Shown here: piece after piece, positions 1 to 13,879 of the stretch
Position numbering within the stretch: the stretch's first letter is position 1
How the letters are laid out: every line of letters starts with the position of its first letter
Assembly (NCBI RefSeq): GCF_001039355.2
Contig: NW_019775991.1
Span: 577,721 to 641,720, forward strand
DNA from: Lingula anatina
Lineage: Eukaryota; Brachiopoda; Lingulata; Lingulida; Lingulidae
Direction of reading: 5' to 3'
DNA length: 64,000 nt
Notes under the pieces: generated by a model
What the model saw: only the letters and a program-made list of their open reading frames with translations
Databases searched by the model: none
What the model was told of the DNA's origin: nothing
Made by a program: the position numbers and the translations under genes

Positions 1-478
1 GGGTACAATGGCAAGGGTTCTACAGGGAGTTATAAACAACATGTGCCTGAACTATTGGTCAGGCCACATAGCCATGAGTATGGTCAGTTTTATTGACCCA
101 TTGTAAGCTTACGATAATCACAACATTGTCTTTTTGACTTTGTGTACTTGAACCACACAAGTGACCATAGATCTCGTAATTGGAATCACTCAACCAATGA
201 AGGCTTCATTCAAAAGATATGTAATGAGAAAGTGGACCTTTTCAAAAATTTTGTAAAAAAAATTCATAAACTGATATGGGAGGAGGAGGATAAATATAAA
301 ACCTTAATATCCCGCGAAATGTGGAAGACTTTTATCTTCAGTTTATAAGGACTTTAATCCTGATGACATTTTGGAGCTAGGTTCCTTCTTAATTCATACA
401 TTACATTTACATGTTTATATTATAAATATAATGTGGTGTGTGTGTGCGTGCACGCATGCAAATGCACTTGTATTGATT
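1..478. other. Intron 3 of the COL4A2-like gene (partial)
   Basis: Sequence downstream of the 7S exon on the minus strand. It is A+T-rich, with no Gly-X-Y coding on either strand, so the next exon lies beyond the left edge. Confidence 0.6.
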
Positions 479-524
479 AAAGGTCTTACCCTGGATCCTT
501 TCTCTCCTATACACCAACTTCCTG

Positions 525-560
<36 letters not shown>

Positions 561-718
561 GTGTGTGCATGCATATGTTTGTGTGCATGTACTAAGGTCT
601 TACCCTGGATCCTTTCACTCCTATACACCTACATCCTGTGTGTGTGCGTGTACATGTGCGTGTATGTATTTAAGTCTTACCCTGGATCCTTTCTCTCCTA
701 TACACCTACATCCTGACT
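479..718 (-). repeat. Tandem copies of the 7S exon end plus splice donor, separated by GT repeats
   Basis: Three imperfect units on the minus strand each read as the end of the 7S exon (GxKGSR) followed by GTAAGA. The outermost (681-718) is the real exon end. The other two (about 604-638 and 490-529) lack the upstream half of the exon and any acceptor, and are separated by GT-rich spacers (527-559; 639-670). Reading through the real donor into the next unit meets an in-frame stop, so the extra donors would give a truncated chain if used. Confidence 0.85.
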
Positions 719-761
719 GTGAGCACCTGGCAGCACATTCTGGGTTAATATTTTCAAATTG
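681..761 (-). CDS. COL4A2: COL4A2-like exon 3 (7S cysteine-rich segment)
   Basis: An 81-nt, 27-residue exon starting QFENINPEC after a good pyrimidine tract and TTTTCAG, and ending GEKGSR before GTAAGACT. Four cysteines lie within 12 residues, the hallmark of the 7S tetramerisation region at the start of collagen IV chains. Two copies of the exon's last 33-37 nt plus donor lie just downstream in the intron (604-636 and 490-526). Confidence 0.87.
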
Positions 762-3700
762 CTGAAAAGACGAGAAAAGAACTTCATTAACACATGTAAC
801 TTTGTTTATCTGTAGCCCCTTCAGAAAATACAAGTAAAACCATATATCTTTGGTGTCAAATCAACAAAAAATACAAAATAAGACGGAATTCTATAGTTTT
901 ATCACTTTTTGTGTTAAAGACTGCTTGCTGGAAAATAAAGGGAAACTGCTAAAAAATTTTCAAATATCAATTATGACAGAATACTTTGGTTTTTCATTTC
1001 AAATTGCTTGAAAAATATCCAAATTATCAAAATATTTTGGTATGAACATAACACATGACTTCATTGTGTTACCAAGAGGGAAATATCACAAAACAGCTGC
1101 AAGCACACCCTGGGCTGACTTTTTCACACTGAAAATAAAGAGAGGTTAATGGATAAGTCTGCTGCAAAAAGAGAGAAAAGTACCCTCAAATTGCTGTAAT
1201 GGGAAAGAGAATCAGAGAAAGAATCAGCAAAATTTACTGATTGTAGGCTGATATCACAGAAATGCCCTTCTTTTATTCAACCATGCTCTTTCATTCTTTC
1301 AATACACCTACATCATTAAATCCACCCTGCACTTCCTGCACGATCTCTACACCAAACCACATCTCGTTCAGAAGATCAAGAAAATGTCTTTCCCTACAGA
1401 TGGCATTTCCCAACAGCATGAAACTACCAAGATTGATGGCTCTGGTAATGAGAGTTTCACCCAGGTCCTGAGGTGACACTCTGTCAAATTGTGACCTCAT
1501 CTGGCAGTTAAATGACCACTACTGAGGACATCTAACACCTCTAGAATACACTGACCTCAGGGACATTGGGCAGAAAAATAAATTTTGACTTTTTACTGTT
1601 TGAAAAGAAAGAAAGTCTGCCCTTTTGAAGACTGAAGTAATTTTTTCTTCAGTCAACAGTTTAAAATTGAAATAGTTTTCACCTCAAATATTTCGATGTC
1701 TAACAGAACATCTTCATTAGGGGATAACACAGCTGATGAAATTCTTCTCTGCCCTTTAACTTATAGTGTCAGTGGTCTAGTATATCAGCCTTTTATTTCC
1801 TTTTGCTGGCTTTTTCTGTACTGTACACAAAAATTGGTTCATCTCATCAATAACAAGTTGTACCACACACACATTAATCAACCAATTAATTAGTCAAAAC
1901 TGTTCCCTCTGTTATTTTTTCTTATGGTCTCAAGATCAATGGTCTTGTATATCACAATATACTGTTATTCGCACATTAACAACACAGGATAATGTTCATC
2001 AGTAAATACCAGGACTGACTCTGGCATGCAAACACTGCAGATATAGGAAATCTCTCTCTCTCTGAATTCACAGAGACAAAACTGGGAATCTTAGTTTTTT
2101 AATCACTCTGTACAGCATCACGTCATGTTCCAAATGTGATGGAAAGCATTAAATCCCTTCCATCTGATAGGTGTGACCCGTTTCATTCTAAGAGATGATT
2201 AGCTATCTGAGATGGTGAAATGCTTTCTAATTTACATTCCTTGTGCATAGGTTATGATCAACAAAATGGTCACAGCAGCATTCCTGTGTGTAAACAATCT
2301 GCAATATTAGCCAATGTGATGGGGGAAGTTGACTTGTAGATTTGATGTCAGACCAGTAAAAAGGAGGATTTTTTTCAAACTTGCTTACATATTTCCACTT
2401 GACTAGTGCAAATTTTCAAAGTTGTTTGAATTCTTTTTCCAAATATCTATAAATTTCACCTACAGACTTTTTTTTAAATGCCCAAGCCTCCCCATAATCC
2501 ATGGGCTGAAATGTTTTAAGTGCATTTATATAAACTTGAAATATTTGCAGCATTACTATAATTGAACTGAGACTTTAAAAAGTTAACTGTTTCCCTGCCA
2601 TGTAAATAAATATCAATGTAGTCAAGCCATGTGGACATTTCAGCTTCCTTTTAGTTTTTATGAGTGTTTTACAAGAATCCATTTATGTATTCCAATTTAC
2701 ACTCGGTTAACTAAAAACAGTCACTGTAACATCACTTTGGGGCAATCAGTGACTGCATCAAAAAGAGGTCTCTTAAACAGTGGGTATCCCTCATGTTTTA
2801 AACTTAAAGATTCTTGTTTAGATTTCTAAATGGAGCTCTCTGCCCTAGAGCAGTTTAAAGCAAACTGTGTGGCTTCAGCCATCCAGTTTCTCTAAATCAT
2901 TTCTCGTCTTATACAAAACCATATTGCTGACAGAAAAAATTGGAATAAAAGGTTCTTCTTTTCTTACTTCTCATAAATTTTGACACAAATAAGAAGAACC
3001 TGTCTGTCTGAATGTTGTTCTTTTTACTTCTCATTAAGTCTTCTTCTGCATTCAGCGAGAGTCCCCATGGTGTTCCATTGATCTACCAGTACTAAGCATG
3101 AGGGTTTCATTGAAAATGAGACCTTCATTGACTAAACAATCCCCTAACCCCAAGAAAAGCTATATAAAACTAAATGCCAGTTTATAAATGAGCACACCGT
3201 AGATATACATTACACAGACAACAATGCATAAATATTTGCTTCAAATAGCAACCCTGAATGAGCACATGATTAGTGAAAAATAAAACAACTTGTAATTGAA
3301 GATAAAATGTAAAAATTCCAAAAATGATACATTAACTACTTTTGAGGATGGTGAAAGGGGGAGAAGAAAATGCAGTTTAACACCTATAAAGGAATAACCA
3401 TGGGCTAAAAGTATGGGCTAAAAGCACTCTCACTATCACACCAACTCCAGCAGGAGCAAGTGCACCTTTAATTTCAGAAGACTACAATCATCACCAACAT
3501 CTTAACATAAACCGTTGCTGCCCATTTGGTACAGCATTCCACCAGGCCAGATTCCCTTATCAGGTCTGTATTACATCCTTAAAACCACAAGACAGCAGGC
3601 CTTGGATTAACTCCCAGTCAGCGGTTCAAGTGGCTACAGGGAGAGACACAGCTCTTCTTTGAAGATGGCCATCAGCGGGGATGCAACACACTTGCACTCT

Positions 3701-4581
3701 AGACTTCTTTTCCAGTCTCTTTTTAGACCTCTGGGCTATGCAGAATGCTGGAATATAGCCTGGGTAATATTGATGAACATTTAACTTTCAAACTTTGAAT
3801 TTGCATGGTTCATAGAGGCATTTGAAGTTAGTATTGGTCTGGTGGATGTGAAATGGCTGTGCTTTTTATCTTCGTTCATTGGTCAATTGTAGGCAAATTA
3901 CTCAATCCCCGGATGTTTCAATTTTTTAATATAAAATTTCAAAATCATATGAAATACTGTTTCTTGCATGTATCTTTTCCAAATAAATTCAATAATAAAC
4001 TTCAAACCAGTTATATGAAATCTCAGCCAAATCAATGCAGAAAAAAATTCATTATTTGTACCCCTTCAAGGAGAGAGAGCTACAGAAAGCAGGAAGCCAG
4101 TTCATTGTTCAAGCCAGCCTTGGCAGCAGAGAAAATTAGTTCCCCAGACTTCCTGTGTTAGGGAATATCTTCTTAATGTCTGGGGGCTGGATGAGTCATT
4201 TGTTATACAACTCCTATTGTAGTAAGCTTGGCCCTGGTTTGTTTGTTTTAATAGGTGTCTCTGTGGTATGGAAAGGTGTCAATAATTGTTTACTAGTACC
4301 TGAAGTGTCCTTTGTGTATGAGTGCCTTGTGTGTGAGTGTGTTTGTTTGTATGTGTGTGTGTTTGTGTGTGGTATCAGGGGCGGATCCAAGGATATTTTC
4401 TGACAGTCTTCCAAATAATCTTTGTTTATCGATCCTCCATTTTTGACCGTCTTCCGATAGAAAAAAAAGATACCTGTCAATGTAAATTTGAAAATCTGAC
4501 CGTCTTCTGGAAAACCCAGAAGACGGCCTCAATCCGCCCCTGGGTATGTATGTGAGTGATGGGGGAGAGAGCTCATGTGCC

Positions 4582-4621
<40 letters not shown>

Positions 4622-7600
4622 TACGTGTGTGTGTGAATGCATGCTTAAAGAAGTAGGACAGGGAGAGACAGAGCAGGGTTGGGGGAAAGAAGGTGGGTTA
4701 ATATGGCACCTAACTATTCCACCTCTCAAGTAATTCAACTTATAATTGCACTCAAAAGCCTATAATAAATTTCCTGAAGAATTGTGTTGCATAAGAAGTT
4801 TAAAGGCCACAAATAGACCACCTATATATTGGAGGTTAGGAGACACAAATCTTTAACAGAGGCAGTAAAATGGATATCAATTGCATAAGATGAGCAACAA
4901 TCAATTTGTGTTTCTGTAAGACAGCAGAAATCAATTGAAAAGTTAAAATTCAAGAGACAACAATACATAATCTTCCAAAGCTATAATCCAAAGAGAGAAC
5001 TGATTCATAGGAAATAGCAGTGTTTCGTATATTTGGTTTACATGTCTCATTTAGAACGTTTCAATTCAACCAAGCATTTCCTCTCTTTCTCCTCAATCTT
5101 CAGTCTTTATGGTTTCTTGTCACTCTGATCTGTTGACAAGCAGGATTAGATCAAAACTGCTTCCTCTGCTTCCTTTGCCTGACATTTTGAAGAATCAGTG
5201 GTGAAACAATGAAACCTGACTACATATATCTGTCCTGAGAAAGGAACATATAAGGCACGTCAGTTTAGACAAGAACAGTTTAGACTGATGTGGCACCTCA
5301 TTCTGATCTCTTCAACCCCACCCCTGTAAAAAAAGAAAAAAAAATCCTATCAAAGTTTTTGCTGTTATATGCCCCTTCTCCTCCTACATTCTTGCTCTTC
5401 AAATGAAGTCAGTACTTGTGCTTAGTTACAGAGTGTCATATCAGCTACACTGAATCAGACATCTAGTCAAAGATAAAATATTCACCCTACTACTCAAGAA
5501 CCAAGTTATTTCAGGACCAATCTTAGCATTTCCAATCCAATACATTCCAATGTGAAAAGGGCCATAGTCACAGGTTAAGGATTAACTCTAATGCCATCCA
5601 CAGATTAACTTTATGACAAAAGTCAGTTTGGTTTCCAGTCTCAAGTGGGCCTAGTGTGAACCCACCTGTACATACACATTTAATGGTTAAAAAAATTGCC
5701 GTCCCTCCTTCATTCTGAAAAACCAAAGTCTGTCACTTTATTTAAGTACACAGATAATGTTACACTGCTTCCGGAAAAACAAATATATTTGTCAACATGG
5801 ATTATCTTATGGAAATGTCTTTTGCTTTAGGAGTCTCTAAACTAGGGACAGAGACCCTTATATCATTACTTTCAATCAACATTTCAATTACTCTTGCCAA
5901 ATATTACTCACGCTCCTACCAAACAGGAAATGTTCCAAATGACAAAGAAAGCAGTCAATGGATTGTTTAAAAAAAATCAAAATGCATTAAGAAAACATTG
6001 TCTGAAATGTATTTGCACTCGTGCATCACAAGCCTCGTGAAAAATATTTGTAAACTTCATTCATCATTCTTTATCAATGACTTCTCCAGTGATGTTGGTT
6101 ACATTTAATTGCTTCATATGAGAGGTACTTGAGCCGACAAATCACCCATAACCTGCAAAGGGCAAATGGGGGACTCAACAGAAGTCAAGGGAACAAAATA
6201 GTAACAGGCAAACTTTTATGTCCATTTTTTCTGAAATACTGGGTACTTGGAACTAAGACAATTGCTTACACCCCCTCTCCAAACACACACACATGCTAAT
6301 AAATGAAAAGTAAAACAAGTGATTATACAACTTTAATAATAGCTCTTTCACTGAGGGTGTGGTAAAAAGTGGTTCTTTCCCTTACAAATTCCCAACAAAT
6401 TTTTCAGAAGAGTTCAACAATGCCAGTCTCCCCAAACCGCCCATTACACGTTCTTACCGCAAGTGGTGTCGGGTTATGGAAGGCAGTCTGTTCACACACA
6501 AGAAGGAGCAGATCGAAGAATTTTGTTTTCACATCACTTGTCTTTTACCTGTCAGTATGTTGTTTCAGTAATGATTCTAGATAGTACTCAGTTTCCCATT
6601 CACATTTATTCTGAGTATTATTTTTTAAATACAGTTATGCTGCCAATATCCAGGCTGATTGGGTTAACAAACAGACCCCAACAAACTCGTTCCTTCCACT
6701 ACATGTGAACGCATATTTACTGAAGTCAATTGAAGGAAACTGGTGACCACAACCTCACAATTTATCAAATCCTAACAATGCAGAAAGCACATGCCCAGGC
6801 ATTCCTGTTGCCGAACAGAAACGTGCACTGACGCATAAAAAGGAGAATTGTTTTACATCTTGCTGCTGTAACCCGATTGATCACAGAGGACTGTAAAATT
6901 TAAAACAAAAATGTTCTAATCTTGTGGCCTACCCACAGACACAGTAAAATGAAGAGCAATATTGTTTCAAATCCTGCTAGCCAGATGCCAGCTAAAGCTA
7001 GGGAACTATATAACCTTCAAATTCAAAGCAGGATTTGGGGCAAAAAGAGCTTTTCTCCAAGAGGGAGCACAGTCTACATATATCAATACTCCAGCCTCTT
7101 TCAGACTTAGACCAGAAGAATGTTCCACAAATTGATTCACGTGTCTCACACAACTACATCCCTGCTAGTCCTTTAATTCTTTTAGATCGCATTCACAACG
7201 AGTTGAGCCAGGCTTTACAAATCCTGGGGACTAAATATGGCAGACGTACATGAAAGAAAAACCACCTAATCTTTTAATAGTCTCTCCGCCTCTCATACGC
7301 CTCCCCACACGTCGTCCCTGCGGGGGGACAGTCATTAAATCTCGGCTCCATTGGGGTGACACATGGGGAGGCGTGTGAGAGGCGGAGAGACTATTAAAAG
7401 ATTAGGCGGTTTTTCTTTCATGTACGTCCGCCATATTTAGTCCCCAGGATTTGTAAAGCCTGGCTCAACTCGTTGTGAATGCGGCCTTACATTTCCAGAC
7501 AGGTTACTGCAACAAAATTACATAACTTGCCTAAAGGCCTACTGGGCACCTCAACAGAATCCAATAATGGATCTCTTTTTCATGTCAAAAAGGGGTGTTG

Positions 7601-8074
7601 TTGGGTCAGAGTAAAAACCCCTGAAACCAAGAAATCCCCCTGACAAAGTATTTGGGATATGCACAAACAAGTAAACAAGACTGTGCTAATTAACATTCCG
7701 ACACAAATACTATACGGAACCCAGACTTCTGGGAAAATATGGTTTTGCTGAGTTATGACCCCACACAAATATCTTCCTACTGATGACTGAGAGCCTCTTT
7801 CACAAAGACCAGGTATTAAGAGAGAGTCTTAACATTATACAGTGAACTAAAATGGAAATATTAATGCAAAATTTCAGAAAGAAAGAAAGCAAGCAAGAAA
7901 GAAAGATATCGAAGCTAACTCTTTCATTGCTAGCCAAGCTAACACTTCCCATTTTTTTAATAATTTAGTTCTTTATTATTTATCATCTTTTATTCCCTCA
8001 CAAAAATGTACTTTTCATACAAGCTAATTAAATTACTTTCAAAAATTTTTCAAACAACATTTCAACTATTACTT

Positions 8075-8157
<83 letters not shown>

Positions 8158-11100
8158 TGGGGGGGGGGGGGGGGGGGAGCAGTCTATTCCTGTTGTTCAA
8201 TGACATTGAGTATATACCGTACCCCACATAGTACCTGGACAGGTGAGGAATCAGTGGGAGCACCAGTTAAAGAGCATTCTCCACACGGCTACCTGAGTAG
8301 GCAATGATTCAACGGGAGCAAGAGGTTAAAGAAACTGCTGCCACTCAATCTAAAGATGATGAAGCAATAATGAGGAAGTTGCCGTGTTGGCATACACTTT
8401 ACCTGGCGATTTATGCACCTTTCCTGTTCACTTATATCTGTTTAAGGGGGAGTGTTTAACATGATCTTCTGTCTGCTACAGTGCCTTTCATTCAAAAATT
8501 GAAATCATATTACACCACAACAGAAAGAGATCTTGATAACACAAATTTCAAAATCTCTGAAATCCCATTCAGACATTCTCAAAGGCTAAGTCCTTTTGTT
8601 GCATACCACAAAAATAATTTTTAAAAACTGATAATAATTTGATAATATTATACTGATAATAAAAACTGATAATAACTGATGATAATAACTGAATGTGCAA
8701 AATAGATTTTTTTCAAATTACCAGAGCAGCTATGGGTATTTGATTAAACTAAAGAACACGTCAAAATTTTTTTATATCTTTGCTACTTAACAATATTAAG
8801 AAACCCCTCTACACCTAAAGCTGAGCTTTTTCCAAATTACAAGAAGTACGTACATTGTAAAGGTCAGTTCAGTTTCCTCAGGGCTCCAAAATGACCCCTC
8901 TGTTGCCAAGATACTGACTCCATTTTAATTTCATGGTTTCTCCTCTTGGCCATTTGTGGGTGTGACCAATGACCTCAATGCTTCCGGCTGTTCATTACAT
9001 ATGTTTACTATTAGTAGTAATCTGTATTTTTTTTTCTCTTATTTTCAGTCCACTAGTAACTCGTATAATTGTACTGATATGTTCTCAGATTACTGAATGT
9101 TCTTTATTGGACAGAAAAATCCCTATTAATTTGAAATAAATATTGACTATCTCAATTTGATCAAAATGGCACCATAAAAAGCCAGCACATGAGACGTCTT
9201 GTTCTGAAGCAGTACTTTACTGCTTTCAGCTTTGATTTATTATATTTCTGTTTCCTTTTCTCTGGGCTTACTTTATCATCTTAAGTTCTTATCACAATTC
9301 TACAGTCAATGAAAAGCCAATAAATATGACATATTAAAATAGGTAGACAGTTAATGTCACATTTTGGTGTAAAAACGTACGTGTGAAATGTATCAGACAA
9401 AATGGAAGTGAGAGAGGGTTTGTGGTTACACAGACACATAAAATACAAGAAATGCCTTTTTCATAGAGAAAACTTGCTTGTTAGAGATTAGAAACTGCTG
9501 ATACGAACAATGAACCAAAACGCATAGCAAGTGTGAAACTGTTATAATACAAGTTAAGGAACATGGATACTGAGTATAAACTGTTATATATCAAAGCTTC
9601 GGTCCAACCAAAAAAACTCAGGACCAGGAAAGGGTACATTAAAGACTGTCCTGATGATAGATCCAGATGTGGCTGCCCACTGAGATGAATCTATAAAACA
9701 CTGTAGCCATTCTAATCCCAGTCCCCATTTCATGTCACTTGGAAAAGTTGTGGCACCTAGGGACCATTCTAACAAACTACCTCCACTATTCTGCACTTTG
9801 GGGCCATTCTAACAACTTGCCTCGACTATTCTCCATGCTGGGGCCATTCACACAAACTGACTCTACTTAAAAGGCCTTCACCTTCCATTTAAACATACAT
9901 TATATCAGACTATATCACAAAGGTGTGCACTTTTATTTGTGATTAAAATATATAAAATGATTTTGATAGAAGGGATCGCCCATAAAACTCAAACTGCTAC
10001 TTGTACTTGGCCTTAAGGGGTAAGAGGGTCCCTGAGGCCAAGAAGAACCTTATAAGTGTGGGGCAGGGGTCAAGAGACAAGAGCAAATATAGTACTCTAC
10101 CAAATTTATCAACTTGACAAGCATTCAATTTAATTGCTCATTGATAAGCCATAAATTTGTAGATCAAGATTGCCGATTGTTCTTATTGGAGACAATGATC
10201 TCTTGACATCACATCATAAATATTCAGAACTTTACCACGAGGAAATCAAGTAGAGAATATTGAGAAGATTACAAAAATTGGTTTTTCAATATTGAGATGA
10301 TGGGGCAAAAACTGCACTTCCGATAGGAATTCAACCAGCTGCATTCATATACAAGTACTGCTTTGGTAATTTTGCATCTCAGAGATTGTATTGTATCAAA
10401 ATAAAGTGAGGTTTTGCAATTGTATCATATTACTTACATATATATTGTATGTTGTGATCTTACTTCAATAACTGCATGCGTTATAAAGAAAACTGCACTT
10501 TGGGGTGCCACAAGGCTTCAAAATGGAGTCAGGGGATAAAAAGTTATATAGGAACAGGTCAAATCTATAAATCGGATCTGGGGCATGCATTCTGAAACAT
10601 TGTTTTTCAATTAGTAAACTGTCGAAGTTGACATCAGGCATCAGAAAAAGGCTAATAAATGTCAACACAATGACTTTTGATGGAGTTTTCTGTGCCCAAA
10701 TTTGCAACCATTTCCAAAAAAATTCATCATGAGTTTCTGTTTGTATAGCGTAAATGTAAGCATATTCATCTCTTCATACTCATGACATTTGGTTTACTGC
10801 TGTCTGCACAGCACTGGTAAGCAAACCAAATTGAAAAATTCCTTGGTGAAGAAAAATTCATTTTCCTCAAATAAAGAAAATAATAACTGTGAGACAGACA
10901 TAAGGCCTCGCTCGGAGCTTTCACGAGGAGTTTGGTGTTTCTCACGTAGTGGTGAATCGGGTTCATCACAGGCTCCCGTCTCCCCTATTCGGACTTCAGT
11001 ATTCAAGTTGATCAACCATGGCATGTAGAAAGAAATTTGATTTCAATTCATGGAGCATCCTAAAGTGCCTAATTACACAGTTTTGAAGTTGTTAAGGATT

Positions 11101-13844
11101 TTACTACTGAGTTCGTTCTAATTGAACATAGTCAACATCTCTAAAATTTAGGTAACCTTTTTTCTTTCAACTTTTGACCAGATGCCCCAGATTTCAGCCA
11201 CAAAAGACAGAAGGCACGAGCTCTGGTATTAAGAAAAAAGTGACAAATGTCTAATTTCCTCTGCAAGTCACTTTCCAAAGTTGAATTTGAAGTGATGAAT
11301 ATCCCATTATGGAAACACAAGAAAGTAACCCAATTGCCTCTTGAAATAAATAAAACTTTTCTGAACAAAAGGGGACAACTGACTAACTTCCTCCAAAGAG
11401 CCTAAAGTTATTTCCAAAACAAGCAGTGAATGAGTCAGTATTACGAACCCAATGAAACAGAATGTATACAAGATCCAGCAACATACTGGCCAGACTGGCC
11501 CACCCATTCAACCCTAAATAGGAAATTCCACAGCTAGAAGTAAAGCCCTCTTTTCCTGCGAACAGGATACTTACTAGTAAGATAGGTAGCATGAAGCTTA
11601 TATGCCCTACTCAAGATATGGTTCCTATATTGTATAATGGTATTGGCCAGACTCTGCCATCCTTTACAAGCTGGTCAGTCATTAGTTCTGGTCAGCCATG
11701 TCCACCATATGCAACCTGCTTCTGATTAATCCAGGATATTTGTACATATCCTGCAAAATACTATTTGTAAGTGGTATTTAACTATTGTTCTCAAGTACTG
11801 ACACTCCAGTTATAAGGACAAAGTAGACCTTTTTTTATTGATGGAACAATTACCAAAAGAAAAGAAATGCTGGAAATGATCAGTTCACACTATGATGCAT
11901 AATAAAGATACTTCAGTCCTGTATACTGTCAACCTCTTCCACCACATGCTCATCAAACTAAACTAAAACAGCAGCCATTTTTGCTATTGCCTTCTACTTT
12001 TTATTGTGGTTCATTCACTTGTTAATCCAATTGCAATTCTAGGAAAAGACCTAAAATATCTGTTTTAGCAGGGCATCAATCATTTCTTTCCCCATATGAA
12101 ATGGAAACACCAAACACCCTAAACTCAACTCAATACTTAATCAGACTTGAAAAGAAATGAAATTAAACCCATTAAGCAATTAGAGAAATTGAAATAATTC
12201 ACACCATTAAACCAGTGCAACACCAGACAGTCTATAGGCAAAGCCTGTCAAATGTCAGGAGCTTTCAAGCTTGGATGCCATCTTGTATACAGTTTACAGT
12301 GTAAATGCATTGACCTAGCTCTGGGTTTTCAACAGCTCCCATCTGCAGCTAACACTTCTCTAAATCAAGCATAACACCATAATGATGTTCATACCACCCA
12401 AGATTTCATATGAAGCAAGAAACGGTGGCCTCAAAAATTTAGAGGATATTTTGAAATACTGATATCACGTACTGGGCTAAATACCACAGAACTGTAAATA
12501 ACAAATACCAAAAATTAATCACAATTTTAAACCCATGCCTTGTCTTAATGCCTGTGATTTTATATGCATGTCAAAGACGATCCTACACTTCTTCGCCCCA
12601 CCCCATCCAAACTCCCACTTAACTCCAGTATATTACCTACATTCCACACTAATTTTAGAAAATTAATTACCAACAAGATTCTGTTGCAGTTTGGAAACTC
12701 TGGAAATGACAGTAATCCTGAGCAGTATGGTTAGATTACTCAAACTGAAGAACTGAGATAGCCAAAAGAAATGTTTGAGATCAAATTCTCACCTTTTTCA
12801 CATTATCTTAAATCCATTATAAGACATTCAATTTAGATTTACCTTTAATACCACCAGTTACAAAATGTTTCTATGGCTACACTTATAGGCAAGTTGAGAT
12901 GACAAACAGTGCATTACATCTCTCCAAAACTTGTGATCAACATTTTTGTGGATGGGACAACAGATAGATATAGAATGGCTTCTTTAAATTAAGAAATCAT
13001 AATTATGTGGGCTACTGGGATACAATGCCTTATTCCAGCCCTCAAAACTTGATTATTAACGGATAAAACACACCCGTGGTAGGGAATTCCTTGCATTTTT
13101 CAATGCTTGATCTCTCTTTTACTCCTTTTAAAACAAAAGTTCTTCCCATTCACAGAATGCCTAATAGATTAATTTTCATATGTAAGAAAATATTGAATTG
13201 AAATACTGAACTATGTACCTTTTAAAATTTTAATCCACTGAAATAAAAACCAAGATGGATGTAATTGCATACATAATTACGGTTCATGCTATGGGATAAT
13301 AAAAATATTGATTCATTCTTTGTATATATATAAAAAAACAGTTATGTTAGTTTGACAATGTAAAATAAAAAATAAAATAAAGAAAATAATCAAAATGTTT
13401 TCTATTCCAATATAATTGTGCTGAGGTAAAATATTTTCACCCATTGGTGATACATCCTTGAAAACAACCCACAGATAAAATACCTTTCCCCCCTCATGGG
13501 TTATTATCTCCCATATAACTGTCCATGCTGTTCAGAAGAGATGCTCTGTATCCAAACACATCCCCCACCACAGGCAATGGAGTCTAAACAATAGGACACT
13601 GTTGTATCCATTCAAACTCCCATTGTTTGAGATAAGGCAGACACTGGCTTCTGTGCTGCAGCCTGAAAGGAAATCTGAGATTCCTGGTGCTAAAGAAAAG
13701 TTGATCTAACTCTCTTGTGCAAACAAATATTGATGGCTTAGGCTGCTGGCCAGTTTGTTTGTAATGGACAATCAAAATTCATCACTTATAATACTACAGC
13801 TCATTCATAAAATAAATCTTGGTGCTTTCCCATATCATAGCATT

Positions 13845-13879
<35 letters not shown>

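Noticed and set aside
371-765. Several overlapping ORFs through GT repeats on both strands
   Set aside because: They are low-complexity translations of GT/CA repeats. The only supported coding here is the minus-strand 7S exon at 681-761.
10465-10707. GVPQG-like string (reverse transcriptase motif) on the plus strand and an 80-codon minus ORF
   Set aside because: FGVPQG is followed by unrelated sequence and a stop, with no other RT motif nearby; chance match is more likely.
10893-10985. TAAGGCCTCGCTCGGAGC start resembling a MITE end
   Set aside because: I could not find the opposite inverted end or a second TAA, so no element is claimed.
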